A stretch of 64,000 nucleotides of DNA from Arenibacter sp. F26102. GTDB taxonomy: Bacteria; Bacteroidota; Bacteroidia; Flavobacteriales; Flavobacteriaceae. Below are positions 44,547 through 54,374 of this stretch, piece by piece; the stretch's first letter is position 1, and each line of letters begins with the position of its first letter. The stretch is taken from positions 310,001 to 374,000 of the forward strand of contig NZ_JALKBC010000002.1 in assembly GCF_023015865.1 (NCBI RefSeq). Direction: 5' to 3'. Position numbers and translations under genes: made by a program. The notes beneath the pieces were generated by a model, which did no database searches, was not told where the DNA came from, and saw only the letters and a list, made by a program, of their open reading frames with translations.

Positions 44547-47500
44547 ATGGAGATACACTATTCTATAAAAGACCCTGTGAGGAAATTTATGTGTTCCTTA
44601 CTTTATTTGACCTTGCTAATGGCTGGTCATGCCGTATCGGCCCAGAATACCTTTCTGAAGGTTTCGGGTACGGTAACCTCTTCAGAAGATGGTATACCCT
44701 TGCCAGGGGTAAGTATTATTTTAAAGGGAACCAATACAGGTAAGATAACCGATTTTGATGGTACTTACAGTTTGGATGTGCCCAATGGTACCGGTACTCT
44801 TGTTTTTTCCTATTTGGGATTCGAGACCAAGGAGATTGGTGTTAATGGCCAAGCAATAATCAATGTTGTCATGAATCCCAGCACACAAGAGCTTGATGAG
44901 GTGGTCGTTACTGCCTTGGGAATAAAGCGAGAGGATAAGTCGTTGGGGTATTCCGTGGAAAAGGTAGTTGGTCAAGAGTTGACCCGTGTTGCGAATCCTA
45001 ACGTAGTGAATTCCTTGTCAGGTAAAGTGTCAGGGGTCACCATTAACAGTACAGGAGGCACAGGGTCTTCAGTAAGTATGGTAATTAGGGGTGCAATTTC
45101 CCTAAGTTCCGACAACCAGCCATTGTTTGTAATCGATGGTGTTCCTATAGAGAATTCCCTCAATAATATTGGAGGCTTTGGCGACAGAAACCCGGTTGAT
45201 TACGGAAATGCCATTTCCGATCTTGACCCGGAGAGCGTAGCAAACGTTACTATATTAAAAGGAGCCAGTGCTGCGGCACTTTATGGTACTCGTGCGGGGA
45301 ACGGTGTTGTGCTGATTACCACAAAAAGAGCCAAAGCAGGTGAAAAAATGAAGATTGAATTCACATCTAATACGGTTTTTGACATTCCTTACAAATTTAT
45401 TGATACACAATCCCGTTTTGCAACTGGTTATTTGTCTTATTCACCTGAATCTGAAGGTGGGAGTATGATAATGCCCGATGCCATTCCTGCTGGTGGAAAC
45501 GGTGGACCGGAATTGGATAAGGGTTATTTTGCGGTACAATGGAATTCTCCATTGGACGCCAATGGCGTTGCAATCCCTACGGAACTCAAATCTTATCCAA
45601 ATAATATTCAGAATTTTGTCAACACAGGGATCACAACTACCAATAGTCTGGCAATTACTAATAGTTCCCAATGGTTAAACCTTAGGTTTGGGGTATCTAC
45701 TATGGACAATACAGGGATTATTCCTAATTCCGATATGCAGCGGAATAGTTATAATTTATCCGCAACTTCCAATTTAAATAATAAACTTACGTTTAGTACC
45801 AATTTGAATTTTGTACACAGTTATGCTAAAAATAGACCAGCTTCCAATAGGGGCACCAATCCGCTAGAGAATGCTTATTATGTGCCGCCCAGTATTGATA
45901 TTATGGCGATAAAGGACTACAAACTTCCAGGTAATGAAGTTTACAATTTTTCCGATGATTACCCTAATCCATGGTTTATGGCCAATGAGATTAACAATGG
46001 ATATTCTAGGTACAGACTCTACGGAAATATGGCAATGGAATGGAACGTATCACCGGAATTTACCATTAAGAGTAGCTATAATATTAACAATTTCAATCAG
46101 ACCCAGGATACAAAAATGGCTCCGGGTTATAGTAGGGAACCAAACAATGGAACCTATGGTATCGCCAAATCCGATGGTTTGGAGACGAACGTAGATTTGT
46201 TGGCAACCTATGCCAAAAAATTTGAAGGCTTTGATTTGTCTGTCTCGGGAGGAGGAAACCTAATGTATCAGAAACAAACTGGTATCAGTAATTCATCAGC
46301 TAACCAGGCGGGACTTATAGTGCCTAACTTATTCACTATAGATAACATTGCCCCAACATCTTTACGATATTCCAGCTATTCTCACGAGCGGGGTATAAAC
46401 AGTATTTATGGATTGGCCAATTTTGGGTTTTGGGATATGTTGTATTTGGATATTACGGCTAGGAATGATTGGTCCAGTACGCTACCGGTAGAAAATAGAT
46501 CTTATTTTTACCCCTCTGGATCCTTGAGTTTTTTGCTCAGCGAGTTGATAGATATTCCAAAAGTCGATCTTTTGAAATTTAGGGGCGGTTATGCCGAGGT
46601 TGGGAACGATACCGATCCTTATCAATTGGATACTTATTATAACAATGGCGGTTATTGGGGAGATGCTATAATGTACGGGGCAGGTTCCCTGAATACTCCG
46701 AACCTTGAGCCGGAAAGAGCCCGTTCCTGGGAATTGGGTATGGATATGGCTATGTTTAAAAATAGGGTGCGCTTTTCTGGTACCTATTACATTGTTGAAA
46801 ATAAGAACCAGATCATTCGTGTTCCTATATCGCCTTCTTCCGGAAGTTCTAGTGTGGGCATCAATGCAGGTACCTTGGAAAGCAAGGGATATGAACTTTC
46901 CCTTGGCCTGACCCCTATAAGAACTGACGATTGGAATTTGGATCTCAACTTCAATTTCACTACTAATGAATCCAAAATTACTGCTTTAGCGGATGGAGTC
47001 GATTATATTCAATTTTGGGATGAGAATAAGAGTGTTTCCAGAGGGTATGTGGCCGACCCGGCAACCGGTGAGGATGGATTGGTCGGTAATATCTATTCCC
47101 CTATGATCAGAAGGGTGACCGATGTAAATTCTCCTTATTATAATTATCCAATTCTCGGAAGTGGGGAAGATGCTGAGTGGACGGCCTCAGAAGATAGGGT
47201 GAAAGTGGGCAACTACAACCCAGATTTTATCATGGGGTTGCAAACAACACTATCCTATAAGAATTTTACACTTAACATGACCTTCGATTGGCGTTCGGGA
47301 GGACAGTATATGTCACAAACCTCTAGGTATTTAGGAGATGATGGCTATATTAATAGGACTCTGAACAGTTTGGTGAATCCCGGGATTTCAGAACCTGGAC
47401 CCGAACTAAAACAGTGGGTCCTAGATCATGCGGATGAATTAATTTTTGGTGAAAATTTTCTATCTGTAGGAGGAACTCCAGGGAATGGTGGATTCGCGGA

Positions 47501-47951
47501 AAATTTGAGTGGACGCACCGTTTATGATGGTATTTTTAGTCCTGGTGTTCAAGGGACTTACGATGCTCAAGGCAACTTTATATTGGAAAATGAAAACCTT
47601 GGGGATGTGGGCACCTCGTTTATACCATTCTCCGTTCAGAATCCATGGGATTTGGGGACACCAAATATGTTCGATGCGGATTATATAAAACTTCGTGAGG
47701 TTTCATTGAGCTACAATCTACCCAGGGAATTTGTAGATAGAATTGGGGTAAGTAACGTAATCTTTTCGTTGTACAGCAGAAATATAATGCTCTGGACCAA
47801 GGATTCTAATTTTGGGATAGACCCGGAAAGAGCATTTCAGGCAGAAACGGGTAAGGACAGTAGAGGTACTCAGTTTAAACAGGGTATAGAGCGTTACAAC
47901 GTGGAGCCTTGGTTAGCTCCTATTGGAATCAAGATTGGAGTGACATTTTAA
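44547..47951 (+). CDS. SusC/RagA-type TonB-linked outer-membrane transporter
   Basis: A 1,134-residue TonB-dependent transporter. Signal peptide to about 32 (AVSAQ), then a carboxypeptidase-regulatory-like domain (about 38-115; GTVTSSEDGIPLPGVSIILKG), the TonB-box-like LDEVVVTALGIKRE (115-128), a plug domain (about 130-240; LFVIDGVPI, ILKGASAAALYGTRAGNGVVLITTK) and a long beta barrel ending in an aromatic residue (GVTF). With SusD it forms the active importer for oligomers bound at the surface. The SusD gene starts 23 bases downstream. Length and domains are typical. Confidence 0.95.
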   Translation: MEIHYSIKDPVRKFMCSLLYLTLLMAGHAVSAQNTFLKVSGTVTSSEDGIPLPGVSIILKGTNTGKITDFDGTYSLDVPNGTGTLVFSYLGFETKEIGVNGQAIINVVMNPSTQELDEVVVTALGIKREDKSLGYSVEKVVGQELTRVANPNVVNSLSGKVSGVTINSTGGTGSSVSMVIRGAISLSSDNQPLFVIDGVPIENSLNNIGGFGDRNPVDYGNAISDLDPESVANVTILKGASAAALYGTRAGNGVVLITTKRAKAGEKMKIEFTSNTVFDIPYKFIDTQSRFATGYLSYSPESEGGSMIMPDAIPAGGNGGPELDKGYFAVQWNSPLDANGVAIPTELKSYPNNIQNFVNTGITTTNSLAITNSSQWLNLRFGVSTMDNTGIIPNSDMQRNSYNLSATSNLNNKLTFSTNLNFVHSYAKNRPASNRGTNPLENAYYVPPSIDIMAIKDYKLPGNEVYNFSDDYPNPWFMANEINNGYSRYRLYGNMAMEWNVSPEFTIKSSYNINNFNQTQDTKMAPGYSREPNNGTYGIAKSDGLETNVDLLATYAKKFEGFDLSVSGGGNLMYQKQTGISNSSANQAGLIVPNLFTIDNIAPTSLRYSSYSHERGINSIYGLANFGFWDMLYLDITARNDWSSTLPVENRSYFYPSGSLSFLLSELIDIPKVDLLKFRGGYAEVGNDTDPYQLDTYYNNGGYWGDAIMYGAGSLNTPNLEPERARSWELGMDMAMFKNRVRFSGTYYIVENKNQIIRVPISPSSGSSSVGINAGTLESKGYELSLGLTPIRTDDWNLDLNFNFTTNESKITALADGVDYIQFWDENKSVSRGYVADPATGEDGLVGNIYSPMIRRVTDVNSPYYNYPILGSGEDAEWTASEDRVKVGNYNPDFIMGLQTTLSYKNFTLNMTFDWRSGGQYMSQTSRYLGDDGYINRTLNSLVNPGISEPGPELKQWVLDHADELIFGENFLSVGGTPGNGGFAENLSGRTVYDGIFSPGVQGTYDAQGNFILENENLGDVGTSFIPFSVQNPWDLGTPNMFDADYIKLREVSLSYNLPREFVDRIGVSNVIFSLYSRNIMLWTKDSNFGIDPERAFQAETGKDSRGTQFKQGIERYNVEPWLAPIGIKIGVTF

Positions 47952-47974
47952 TAAAAATTTAAACAGAAATTGAG

Positions 47975-49633
47975 ATGTATCAAATAAAAAGCAAACTTAC
48001 AATACTGATATTGGGTGTTATATTAACCGTATCATGCCATGGTCTGGAAGATTTGAATGTAAACCCGGACAAGATTGGCGGGGACAATGTGGATCCTAAT
48101 CTTTTGGTTCCTACTGTAATTAATGGGGTAGGAAAGACTGTTGTTAATTTAGGATTTGGGGATTTGGCAGGAGTAATGCAGCACACCCAAAAGGATGGTT
48201 GGTCTAGTGGCCATAATGCTTATGATTGGAATAATCGTTCCCAGAGTTGGGCAGGATATTACCAGATTATGTATAATGGCAAAACACTGATCCAAAAGGC
48301 AGAGGACAGTGACTTGGACTTTCATCGTGCAGTGGGGCTAATAATGAAATCCTACATGTTCGGGCTTATTACCGACCTATGGGGAGATGCCCCATATACG
48401 GAAGCACTGCGTGGAGACGAAGGACCTGAGTACTTTGATTCTGAGTTTGATGATCAGCAAACAATTTATGAGGGTATTCAATCCGACTTAAAAACTGCAA
48501 ACACCTTGTTATCTGGAAGTCAAGGTTCCTATGCCGGTATAGACGAAAGCCAGGATATACTGTTTGGTGGAAATGTTGCTAAATGGCGAAAATTTGCCAA
48601 TTCCATCTCCCTGCGCTATTATATGCGTCTTTCGGCTAAAGATCCTTCCTGGGCTGAGCAAGGGGTCAAGGGAATAATTAACAATCCTCAGCAATTTCCA
48701 TTGATATTGCAGGCCTCGGATGATGCCAATATGGCCTATATAGGTAATACCAGTGCTGATGCATGGCCATCGAACGTTAATTTTGATGCAAGTCCGCAAG
48801 GAAGCTATTTTAGGTTAAAAATGGGAAAGCCTTTAGTAGATAAACTGCAGGAGTTAAATGACCCAAGATTGGATGTTTGGGCAGCTGAAATTGCTGTTCC
48901 TATCGTATTGGTACCCGATGCCCCGAATGGAACCGACAATACCGTGGATGGAATAAGATATGTTTCTCAAGATATTGTGGATACATATGAGTCTCCCGAA
49001 GGGGTAGGTTATCCGGTAGATTATGACATGGAATACGTAGGTTACCCTCCAGGAATGACTTTTGGTATGGCTTATAATTTAAGTAAAAACACCAATCAAG
49101 GTGCTACCAACTTGCACGCTTCCCAATTAAACGAAATTTATAAGGAAGCAAGTGGCCCATTACTTCAGTCCAGATTGATTTCGGCTGCTGAAGTCAACCT
49201 TATCCTTGCTGAAGCCGCATTTAAAGGTTGGATAGGAGGAACAGCAATGCAGTATTACAATGAAGGTGTCAAACAATCCCTTGCTGCCTGGGGAGTGGAA
49301 GGTGATTATACTTCATATATTTCAGGTCCTGCTGCCTATACCGGTTATGCCGATATTATAGATCAAAAATGGATTGCCAGTTGGACTGCTGCCTCTGAGT
49401 CTTGGTTCGATTATAGAAGAACAGGTCTTCCCGACCTACAATCAGGGCCTGCATCCAAACGACAAGCTTTGCCGTTGCGTTTTTATTATAATATAGATGA
49501 GATAGATAACAATCCAAACGTTGAGACCGCTATAGATAAATTGGAACCCACGTCATTTAAGGGAGACGATGCCAGTAATAATAGTGCCTGGTCTAAAATG
49601 TGGTTGTTACAGGGCACTGGAAAACCGTATTAA
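47975..49633 (+). CDS. SusD/RagB-type nutrient-binding outer-membrane lipoprotein (SusD-like group 2)
   Basis: A 552-residue substrate-binding lid of the SusC/SusD pair. Lipoprotein signal with lipobox ILTVSC (Cys21), then LEDLNVNPDKIGGDNVDPNLLVPTVI, typical of the SusD-like_2 group rather than the classical BT3701-type group. Later family blocks are GLITDLWGDAPYTEAL, KWRKFANSISLRYYMRL, SAAEVNLILAEAAFKGW and SWFDYRRTGLPDL. A strong terminator follows at 49665, so PKD-SusC-SusD is a three-gene unit. Confidence 0.93.
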   Translation: MYQIKSKLTILILGVILTVSCHGLEDLNVNPDKIGGDNVDPNLLVPTVINGVGKTVVNLGFGDLAGVMQHTQKDGWSSGHNAYDWNNRSQSWAGYYQIMYNGKTLIQKAEDSDLDFHRAVGLIMKSYMFGLITDLWGDAPYTEALRGDEGPEYFDSEFDDQQTIYEGIQSDLKTANTLLSGSQGSYAGIDESQDILFGGNVAKWRKFANSISLRYYMRLSAKDPSWAEQGVKGIINNPQQFPLILQASDDANMAYIGNTSADAWPSNVNFDASPQGSYFRLKMGKPLVDKLQELNDPRLDVWAAEIAVPIVLVPDAPNGTDNTVDGIRYVSQDIVDTYESPEGVGYPVDYDMEYVGYPPGMTFGMAYNLSKNTNQGATNLHASQLNEIYKEASGPLLQSRLISAAEVNLILAEAAFKGWIGGTAMQYYNEGVKQSLAAWGVEGDYTSYISGPAAYTGYADIIDQKWIASWTAASESWFDYRRTGLPDLQSGPASKRQALPLRFYYNIDEIDNNPNVETAIDKLEPTSFKGDDASNNSAWSKMWLLQGTGKPY

Positions 49634-50016
49634 TTTGTTATTTGAATTAGTTTAGCAACTGTGTAAAAGGAGGCATTCCGTAAGGGCTGCCTCTTTTTAT
49701 TCTAGGAGGGTAAATACCCCGAGACTTGTCTCGTTAGTAAATGGCTAAAGTTTGAAAACGTGTTCCTTTAAAATGCTCCGTGGGCTTTCCCCGGAGAAAT
49801 TTATTCGACAGACCCGTATTTTAAAAAAGCCGAAGGTTAATTGCAATGTGAAAGTTAAACCAATACCGTCTTTTTTGGCTGGGTTTGCGCTAAACAACCT
49901 CTACCCTTTGGTAGGTTCCTTATAGGGACCAGGACTTGCTCTTGGGCTTAGCACCAGTTATTAATAATTTTTTTCTAATGTCGGATTATTTGTTCCGAAC
50001 CATAAATTTTAAAATC
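49634..50016. other. Intergenic region with terminator and repeat-like hairpins
   Basis: About 380 bases without a gene. It starts with the susD terminator (49665-49698). Several inverted repeats follow: CGAGAC/GTCTCG (49720-49733), CTCCG-GGG/CCC-CGGAG (49776-49796) and an imperfect AACC-TACC/GGTA-GGTT (49896-49917). These GC-richer modules resemble dispersed intergenic repeats rather than promoters. Confidence 0.6.
49665..49698 (+). terminator. Intrinsic terminator after susD
   Basis: AAAAGGAGGCA (49665-49675) pairs with TGCCTCTTTTT (49688-49698) across a 12-base loop and ends in a T-run. It is a classical terminator 32 bases after the SusD stop. Confidence 0.85.
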
Positions 50017-51138
50017 ATGCAAAAAGTGTTGTTCTTATTCCTCTTATTTATCAGTGTAATTAGTGTTGCACAAGAAAAGGATAAAATAGCCTTTGGGCCC
50101 TATATTCAGCAAATGGGTACCAAGGATGCCACCATATGCTGGTCAACTTTGGAGAGTGAGCCAACAATTACAGATAAGGATGGCAACGTTAAAACAATAG
50201 CGGAGTATAGACACCATAAAATACATTTGGGAGAATTGGAACCAAATACCGAATATCAATATGATGTGCTAAATGATGGGTCTGATGAAGGTAAGGGGAC
50301 ATTGACCACCTATCCCGATGAAATAATGCCCTTTAATTTTGCGGTTACCGGCGATTCCAGGAATAGGCACGATGTGCATGCAAAAATAGTGGCCAAAATT
50401 ATGGAGACTAATCCAAGGTTTATCATCAATTCAGGAGATTTGGTGGCCAATGGGCGGTCTATTAGCGATTGGGAAGCCTTCTTTGGAGTTAACAAGGAGC
50501 TAATGAAAAATACACCTTACTATCCCGTTTTGGGCAACCACGAAAAGGATTCGCCCTACTATTACGATTTGTTCGATTTGCCCAACAATGAAAAATACTA
50601 CTATTTCACGGTAGGCGATGCCCTATTTATTGTTTTGGATAGTGAGGGCAAGCAAATTTCCGAACCGGATTTTATCTCCGAAAAGAATAGTGACGCTTTC
50701 TGGCAAAGTGCCTTTTCAGAGTATTTTAATACCCATAAAGAATGGTTGGAAAACGTTTTAGAATTAAATAAGGAAGCGGGTTTTGTATTTATTTTCCAGC
50801 ATAAGCCATTGTATAGCGCCATGAAAAACAGAAAGGCAGAAGCCGAACAGACCCGTAAGTTTTGGGGCGATATTTTTGAAAGACACAATGTTCAGGTGTT
50901 CTTGAACGGTCATGATCATCATTACCATCGTGCATTTAAGAATGGGGTGCATTATATTACTTCTGCCGGAGCCGGAGCTCCTTTGTACGACATAGATTTT
51001 GATCTTCCGGAAACAAAAAAATCCAGCAAAATAGAACATTTTGTGAATGTGCAGATCAATAAGAAAAACGCCTTTTTGTATGTGACGGACATAAACGGCG
51101 ATGAAATTGAAACTGTGGAAATAAAAAGAAGAAAATAA
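50017..51138 (+). CDS. Secreted calcineurin-like (purple acid phosphatase-type) metallophosphoesterase
   Basis: A 373-residue exported phosphatase. The ATG at 50017 begins a clear signal peptide (MQKVLFLFLLFISVISVAQ); the longer frame from 49936 has none. An N-terminal fibronectin-III-like domain (about 20-105; FGPYIQQMGTKDATICWST) precedes the catalytic domain with all metal motifs: GDSRNRHD, NSGDLVANG, VLGNHEKD, FIFQHKPLY and NGHDHHYHRA. This is the bacterial purple-acid-phosphatase/PhoD-like plan, and it likely removes phosphate from an extracellular organic phosphate. A multi-spanning membrane protein gene follows after 14 bases. Confidence 0.85.
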   Translation: MQKVLFLFLLFISVISVAQEKDKIAFGPYIQQMGTKDATICWSTLESEPTITDKDGNVKTIAEYRHHKIHLGELEPNTEYQYDVLNDGSDEGKGTLTTYPDEIMPFNFAVTGDSRNRHDVHAKIVAKIMETNPRFIINSGDLVANGRSISDWEAFFGVNKELMKNTPYYPVLGNHEKDSPYYYDLFDLPNNEKYYYFTVGDALFIVLDSEGKQISEPDFISEKNSDAFWQSAFSEYFNTHKEWLENVLELNKEAGFVFIFQHKPLYSAMKNRKAEAEQTRKFWGDIFERHNVQVFLNGHDHHYHRAFKNGVHYITSAGAGAPLYDIDFDLPETKKSSKIEHFVNVQINKKNAFLYVTDINGDEIETVEIKRRK

Positions 51139-51152
51139 TCTTGGATAAAGTC

Positions 51153-52424
51153 ATGGAAACAAAAAAAATAGGAATACCAATATTGATCGTTGCGATGGCA
51201 CTCGCCACAGCCTGGGCTATACGTGGTCAGTTTGGACACGAACAAGGCGCTGCCTGGGCAGGGGCAATTGGTGGCCTTGCCTTAGTACTTGTTTCGGGGC
51301 GAAAGGATTGGTATAACAAAATGATGTTAATTGCTTTTGCATCGGCAGTGGGTTGGGGAGCAGGCGGTATGATCAGTTATGGAGTGGTAGTTGGTTATGG
51401 TTTTGCAGACAACTTTATTAACGCCTATTACGGACTTGGAATGCTCTTTGTTATTGGCGGACTTTTTGGGTTATTGGGAGGTGGGCTAGTAGGTTTAACT
51501 TTGGATTCCACAGAAGGTAAAAGGGTTAAGTGGGGGCAGTTGCTTTCCCTGATGATCGCTGGCGGACTTGTAGGTTATTATTTTTTGGTGGAGCAGATCG
51601 GCTTCAAAATGACACCTCCGCGATCAGAGGCTTGGGCCCTGTGTTTTGGCGCCGGGCTGGCCATGTTGTGGTATATGGCCAAGGAAAATAGAAATTCGGC
51701 CATTAGAGTGGCCTTATTCTCTATGTTGGGTGGAGGTATTGGTTTTAGCTTTGGTAATTTTTTACAGGTACTGGGAAATACATGGGAAATACCGTTTAAT
51801 ATGTGGAACGTTATGGAATACAGTATTGGATTTTTCGGTGGATCTGGAATGGCTTATGGCGTATTTAGTTCCAAATGGCCCAAAGAAATTCCTAGACCTA
51901 AAAAATGGGAAAATTGGTCGGCATTGTTGATTGTGGTACTCTTTATTCCATTAATCGTTTACAGGGAATCATTGACTTATGGCCATATTGCTAGACGTTT
52001 GGAGAGTTTGCCCAATATAGAGTCCATTGCTTCTACAAGTACCTTAATGGTGTTATTAGCGTTGCTTGCAATGTTGGTTATCATCTTTTGGAAATTCAAA
52101 AAAGAAGAATTCACGCAAAAGGATGTTTTGGTTACGTTTTTTACCATGCTTATTGCATATGCCTTTATGAGTTATGCCGTGACAGGAATTTTTGGGGGAG
52201 AAATGCACCTTAACCATCATCTTTATGTGATGAACATAATATTTATTTTCGCTTTGCTCAGATTCAGGAGTTTGCAATTTTCATTTGGAGAAATTGATAA
52301 GATAGACCTTAAAAAATGGCTTGTTTATTTGATCGTTGTACTTTTGGCAATCGCCATTTTGGCATTGATTGCTATAAATGTACATGGTGATCTGGGTGAC
52401 AGGGATAGATTTCCCATGAATTAA
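51153..52424 (+). CDS. Polytopic membrane protein of unknown function (about 13 helices)
   Basis: I do not recognise this 423-residue protein as a defined transporter family. The ATG at 51153 is preferred to the TTG at 51141. Hydrophobicity by eye gives about 13 transmembrane segments. A charged, probably functional motif RGQFGHEQGAAWAG follows the first segment, and Gly-rich helices (FGLLGGGLVGL, GGGIGFSFGN, GGSGMAYGVF) suggest tight packing or a transport path. A HLNHHLYV stretch precedes the last two helices. It sits 14 bases after the phosphatase and 17 bases before a second membrane protein, so it is probably co-transcribed with both. A transporter or membrane-bound transferase for a product of the locus are both possible. 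Confidence 0.65.
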   Translation: METKKIGIPILIVAMALATAWAIRGQFGHEQGAAWAGAIGGLALVLVSGRKDWYNKMMLIAFASAVGWGAGGMISYGVVVGYGFADNFINAYYGLGMLFVIGGLFGLLGGGLVGLTLDSTEGKRVKWGQLLSLMIAGGLVGYYFLVEQIGFKMTPPRSEAWALCFGAGLAMLWYMAKENRNSAIRVALFSMLGGGIGFSFGNFLQVLGNTWEIPFNMWNVMEYSIGFFGGSGMAYGVFSSKWPKEIPRPKKWENWSALLIVVLFIPLIVYRESLTYGHIARRLESLPNIESIASTSTLMVLLALLAMLVIIFWKFKKEEFTQKDVLVTFFTMLIAYAFMSYAVTGIFGGEMHLNHHLYVMNIIFIFALLRFRSLQFSFGEIDKIDLKKWLVYLIVVLLAIAILALIAINVHGDLGDRDRFPMN

Positions 52425-52441
52425 ATTGAGATTTGGTTTTT

Positions 52442-53107
52442 ATGATTAAGAGTGAACAAAGAAAATACATAAAGATAATATGGACCATTTTTGGTATTTC
52501 CATGGGTTATGCGGTCTTAAGGTATAATGTGGTGGGTACGGTTGCATGGAAAGATTTACCAATATTTATATTGAACAAGGGAGTGTCATTGGCAGCAATC
52601 GTATTGCTTGCCTTTAGTTTTTCGATCAGGCCCCTAACCAATTTAGGAATGCCTTACTTAAATTTAGGATTGGAAAGCAGAAAGGTATTAGGTATTTCGG
52701 GCCTGCTTTTAACCATATTTCATGTTCTCCTTAGTTTTTTGATTTTCAATCCCCAATATTATCCAAAGTTTTTTGCAGGAGATGATAGTTTGTCCATAAT
52801 AGGGAATTTTAGTTTGCTCTCCGGAATGGCCAGTTTTATGATATTGGGGATTTACCACTGGTGTTTTAATAACCGTTCCAGGGGCAAGGAGATGCTTATA
52901 GAGATTATCACCTCAAAAAAATTCTTATTAGGGTTACTATTTCTATTGGGGATACATCTTTTTTTTATGGGTTATTCCACTTGGTCTACACCTGCTAAAT
53001 GGCAAGGAGGCTTGCCACCTATAAGTTTGATCTCCTTTGTGGTAGTTCTCTTCGGATTTGTTGTAAATGTATTGGGCAGGGCTTCTGTTAGGAAAGGAGT
53101 TAATTGA
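52442..53107 (+). CDS. Ferric-reductase-like membrane protein (candidate haem-binding)
   Basis: A 221-residue protein with about six transmembrane helices, starting at the ATG at 52442. The helical arrangement and His residues, ESRKVLGISGLLLTIFHVLLSF (about 80-101), GIYHWCF (about 138-144) and GIHLFFMGYSTW (about 173-184), resemble the ferric-reductase/MsrQ-like transmembrane domain that binds haem. No flavin or NAD domain is present, so a partner would be needed. It is the third gene after the phosphatase and the 13-helix protein. The assignment is by resemblance only. Confidence 0.5.
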   Translation: MIKSEQRKYIKIIWTIFGISMGYAVLRYNVVGTVAWKDLPIFILNKGVSLAAIVLLAFSFSIRPLTNLGMPYLNLGLESRKVLGISGLLLTIFHVLLSFLIFNPQYYPKFFAGDDSLSIIGNFSLLSGMASFMILGIYHWCFNNRSRGKEMLIEIITSKKFLLGLLFLLGIHLFFMGYSTWSTPAKWQGGLPPISLISFVVVLFGFVVNVLGRASVRKGVN

Positions 53108-53225
53108 TTATTTTGGCGAATCATTAATAAATGATAAAATAAATTTGTGCCCGCCATTGTATGGTTTGGCACGCATGGGAATAGATATAAACCCCTAATT
53201 AAACTTAAAGGAGTTCATTATTAAA

Positions 53226-54074
53226 TTACCTAAATGTTTTTCTGTAATCCGACGGTGTTTTGCCCATAATATGCTTAAAGTAGTGGTTAAAATTAGCTAG
53301 ATTGTTATACCCGCTTTCAAAGCAAATCTGTGTTATCTGCTTATCGGTTTCTGCCAGTAATTTTGCGGCAATACCCACCCTAACGCTTTTTACGTACTCC
53401 ATAAAGGTGAGATTGGTTTTCTTCTTAAAATATCTGCAAAATGAACTGGGTGCCATATTTAGAACAGAAGCGGCCTCTTCCAGTTTTACACCTTCCTGAA
53501 TATTTTGAAAGACATATTCGTAGACCTTATTTATTTTATCCAGATTTTTGGAGAAAACGGCTGAGCTATTATTTGGATTGGATAGATTTTCCCTTTCATC
53601 TATTTGCAGCAGAAAATTAAATATTTTAAGCATTTCAATATAGTATTCCAATCCTTGTAATTGGGTCATTTTCTCTAGGCTGTGTCTAATGTGGCTATCA
53701 TTTTCCAGCTTAAAACGCAGTCCGGTACTCGATTGTTTTAACAAATCTACCACCTGTTCCAATTCTGGCATCCTAAAAAAATCGGAGTTTATAATGTCCT
53801 CGGAAAAATGTGTAACTATACAAAAAGGGTCATTGTCCCTTTCAAAATCCAAGGCTTCCCAGCAGTGGGGAAGATTAGGACCTAATAGAACCAGGTCACC
53901 TTTTTCAAATCCAGAGATGTTGTCGCCAACAATTCTTCTGCCCGATCCCGCGGTGATAAAATTTAATTCAAAATTTTTGTGGGAATGTATTTTCGCATTT
54001 GATGCCAAAGGTAATTTTCTTGATATAAATGAATGTTTGTTTGGTACAAATATTTTTTCAAAGATAAATTCCAT
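53226..54074 (-). CDS. AraC family transcriptional regulator with cupin-type sensor domain
   Basis: A 282-residue regulator. The ATG at 54074 is used; the longer frame starts with TTG. The N-terminal cupin (about 15-95) shows HSHKNFELNFITAGSG and GDLVLLGPNLPHCWEA. The C-terminal AraC domain (about 185-282) has two helix-turn-helix motifs, including LEEAASVLNMAPSSFCRYFKK and ITQICFESGYNNLANFNHYFK with the family ending GKTPSDYRK. It is divergent from the aldolase gene and sits in the middle of the locus, so it is a good candidate for the local sensor-regulator. Confidence 0.9.
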   Translation of the reverse strand: MEFIFEKIFVPNKHSFISRKLPLASNAKIHSHKNFELNFITAGSGRRIVGDNISGFEKGDLVLLGPNLPHCWEALDFERDNDPFCIVTHFSEDIINSDFFRMPELEQVVDLLKQSSTGLRFKLENDSHIRHSLEKMTQLQGLEYYIEMLKIFNFLLQIDERENLSNPNNSSAVFSKNLDKINKVYEYVFQNIQEGVKLEEAASVLNMAPSSFCRYFKKKTNLTFMEYVKSVRVGIAAKLLAETDKQITQICFESGYNNLANFNHYFKHIMGKTPSDYRKTFR

Positions 54075-54374
54075 AAGTTGGTATATTGACAATATTGGAC
54101 TAATATAATTAAATTATTCAGAAATAAGGTTAAAATATAATGCAATTAAAACAATATTGTAGTGGCGGGGGATATTAAATTGGATTTAATTTGTTAGAAC
54201 AACAATTCATGTCTCATAATATTGGAATCAGATGGTCCAGTGGTCAAACTATAGGATTAATTGCTTGCAAAATAGATTCATGAAAACCTAAAAAACCAAC
54301 CACTATGAATACAGGAACTACGATAGTTTGTCAGTCGGATAGGTATTACCATTATTTAATCCATTAAATATAAA
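54075..54374. other. AT-rich intergenic region between AraC regulator and aldolase genes
   Basis: Three hundred AT-rich bases between divergent genes. It should contain promoters for both, but I see no exact TAnnTTTG box on either strand and no strong inverted repeat. No gene or RNA is evident. Confidence 0.5.
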
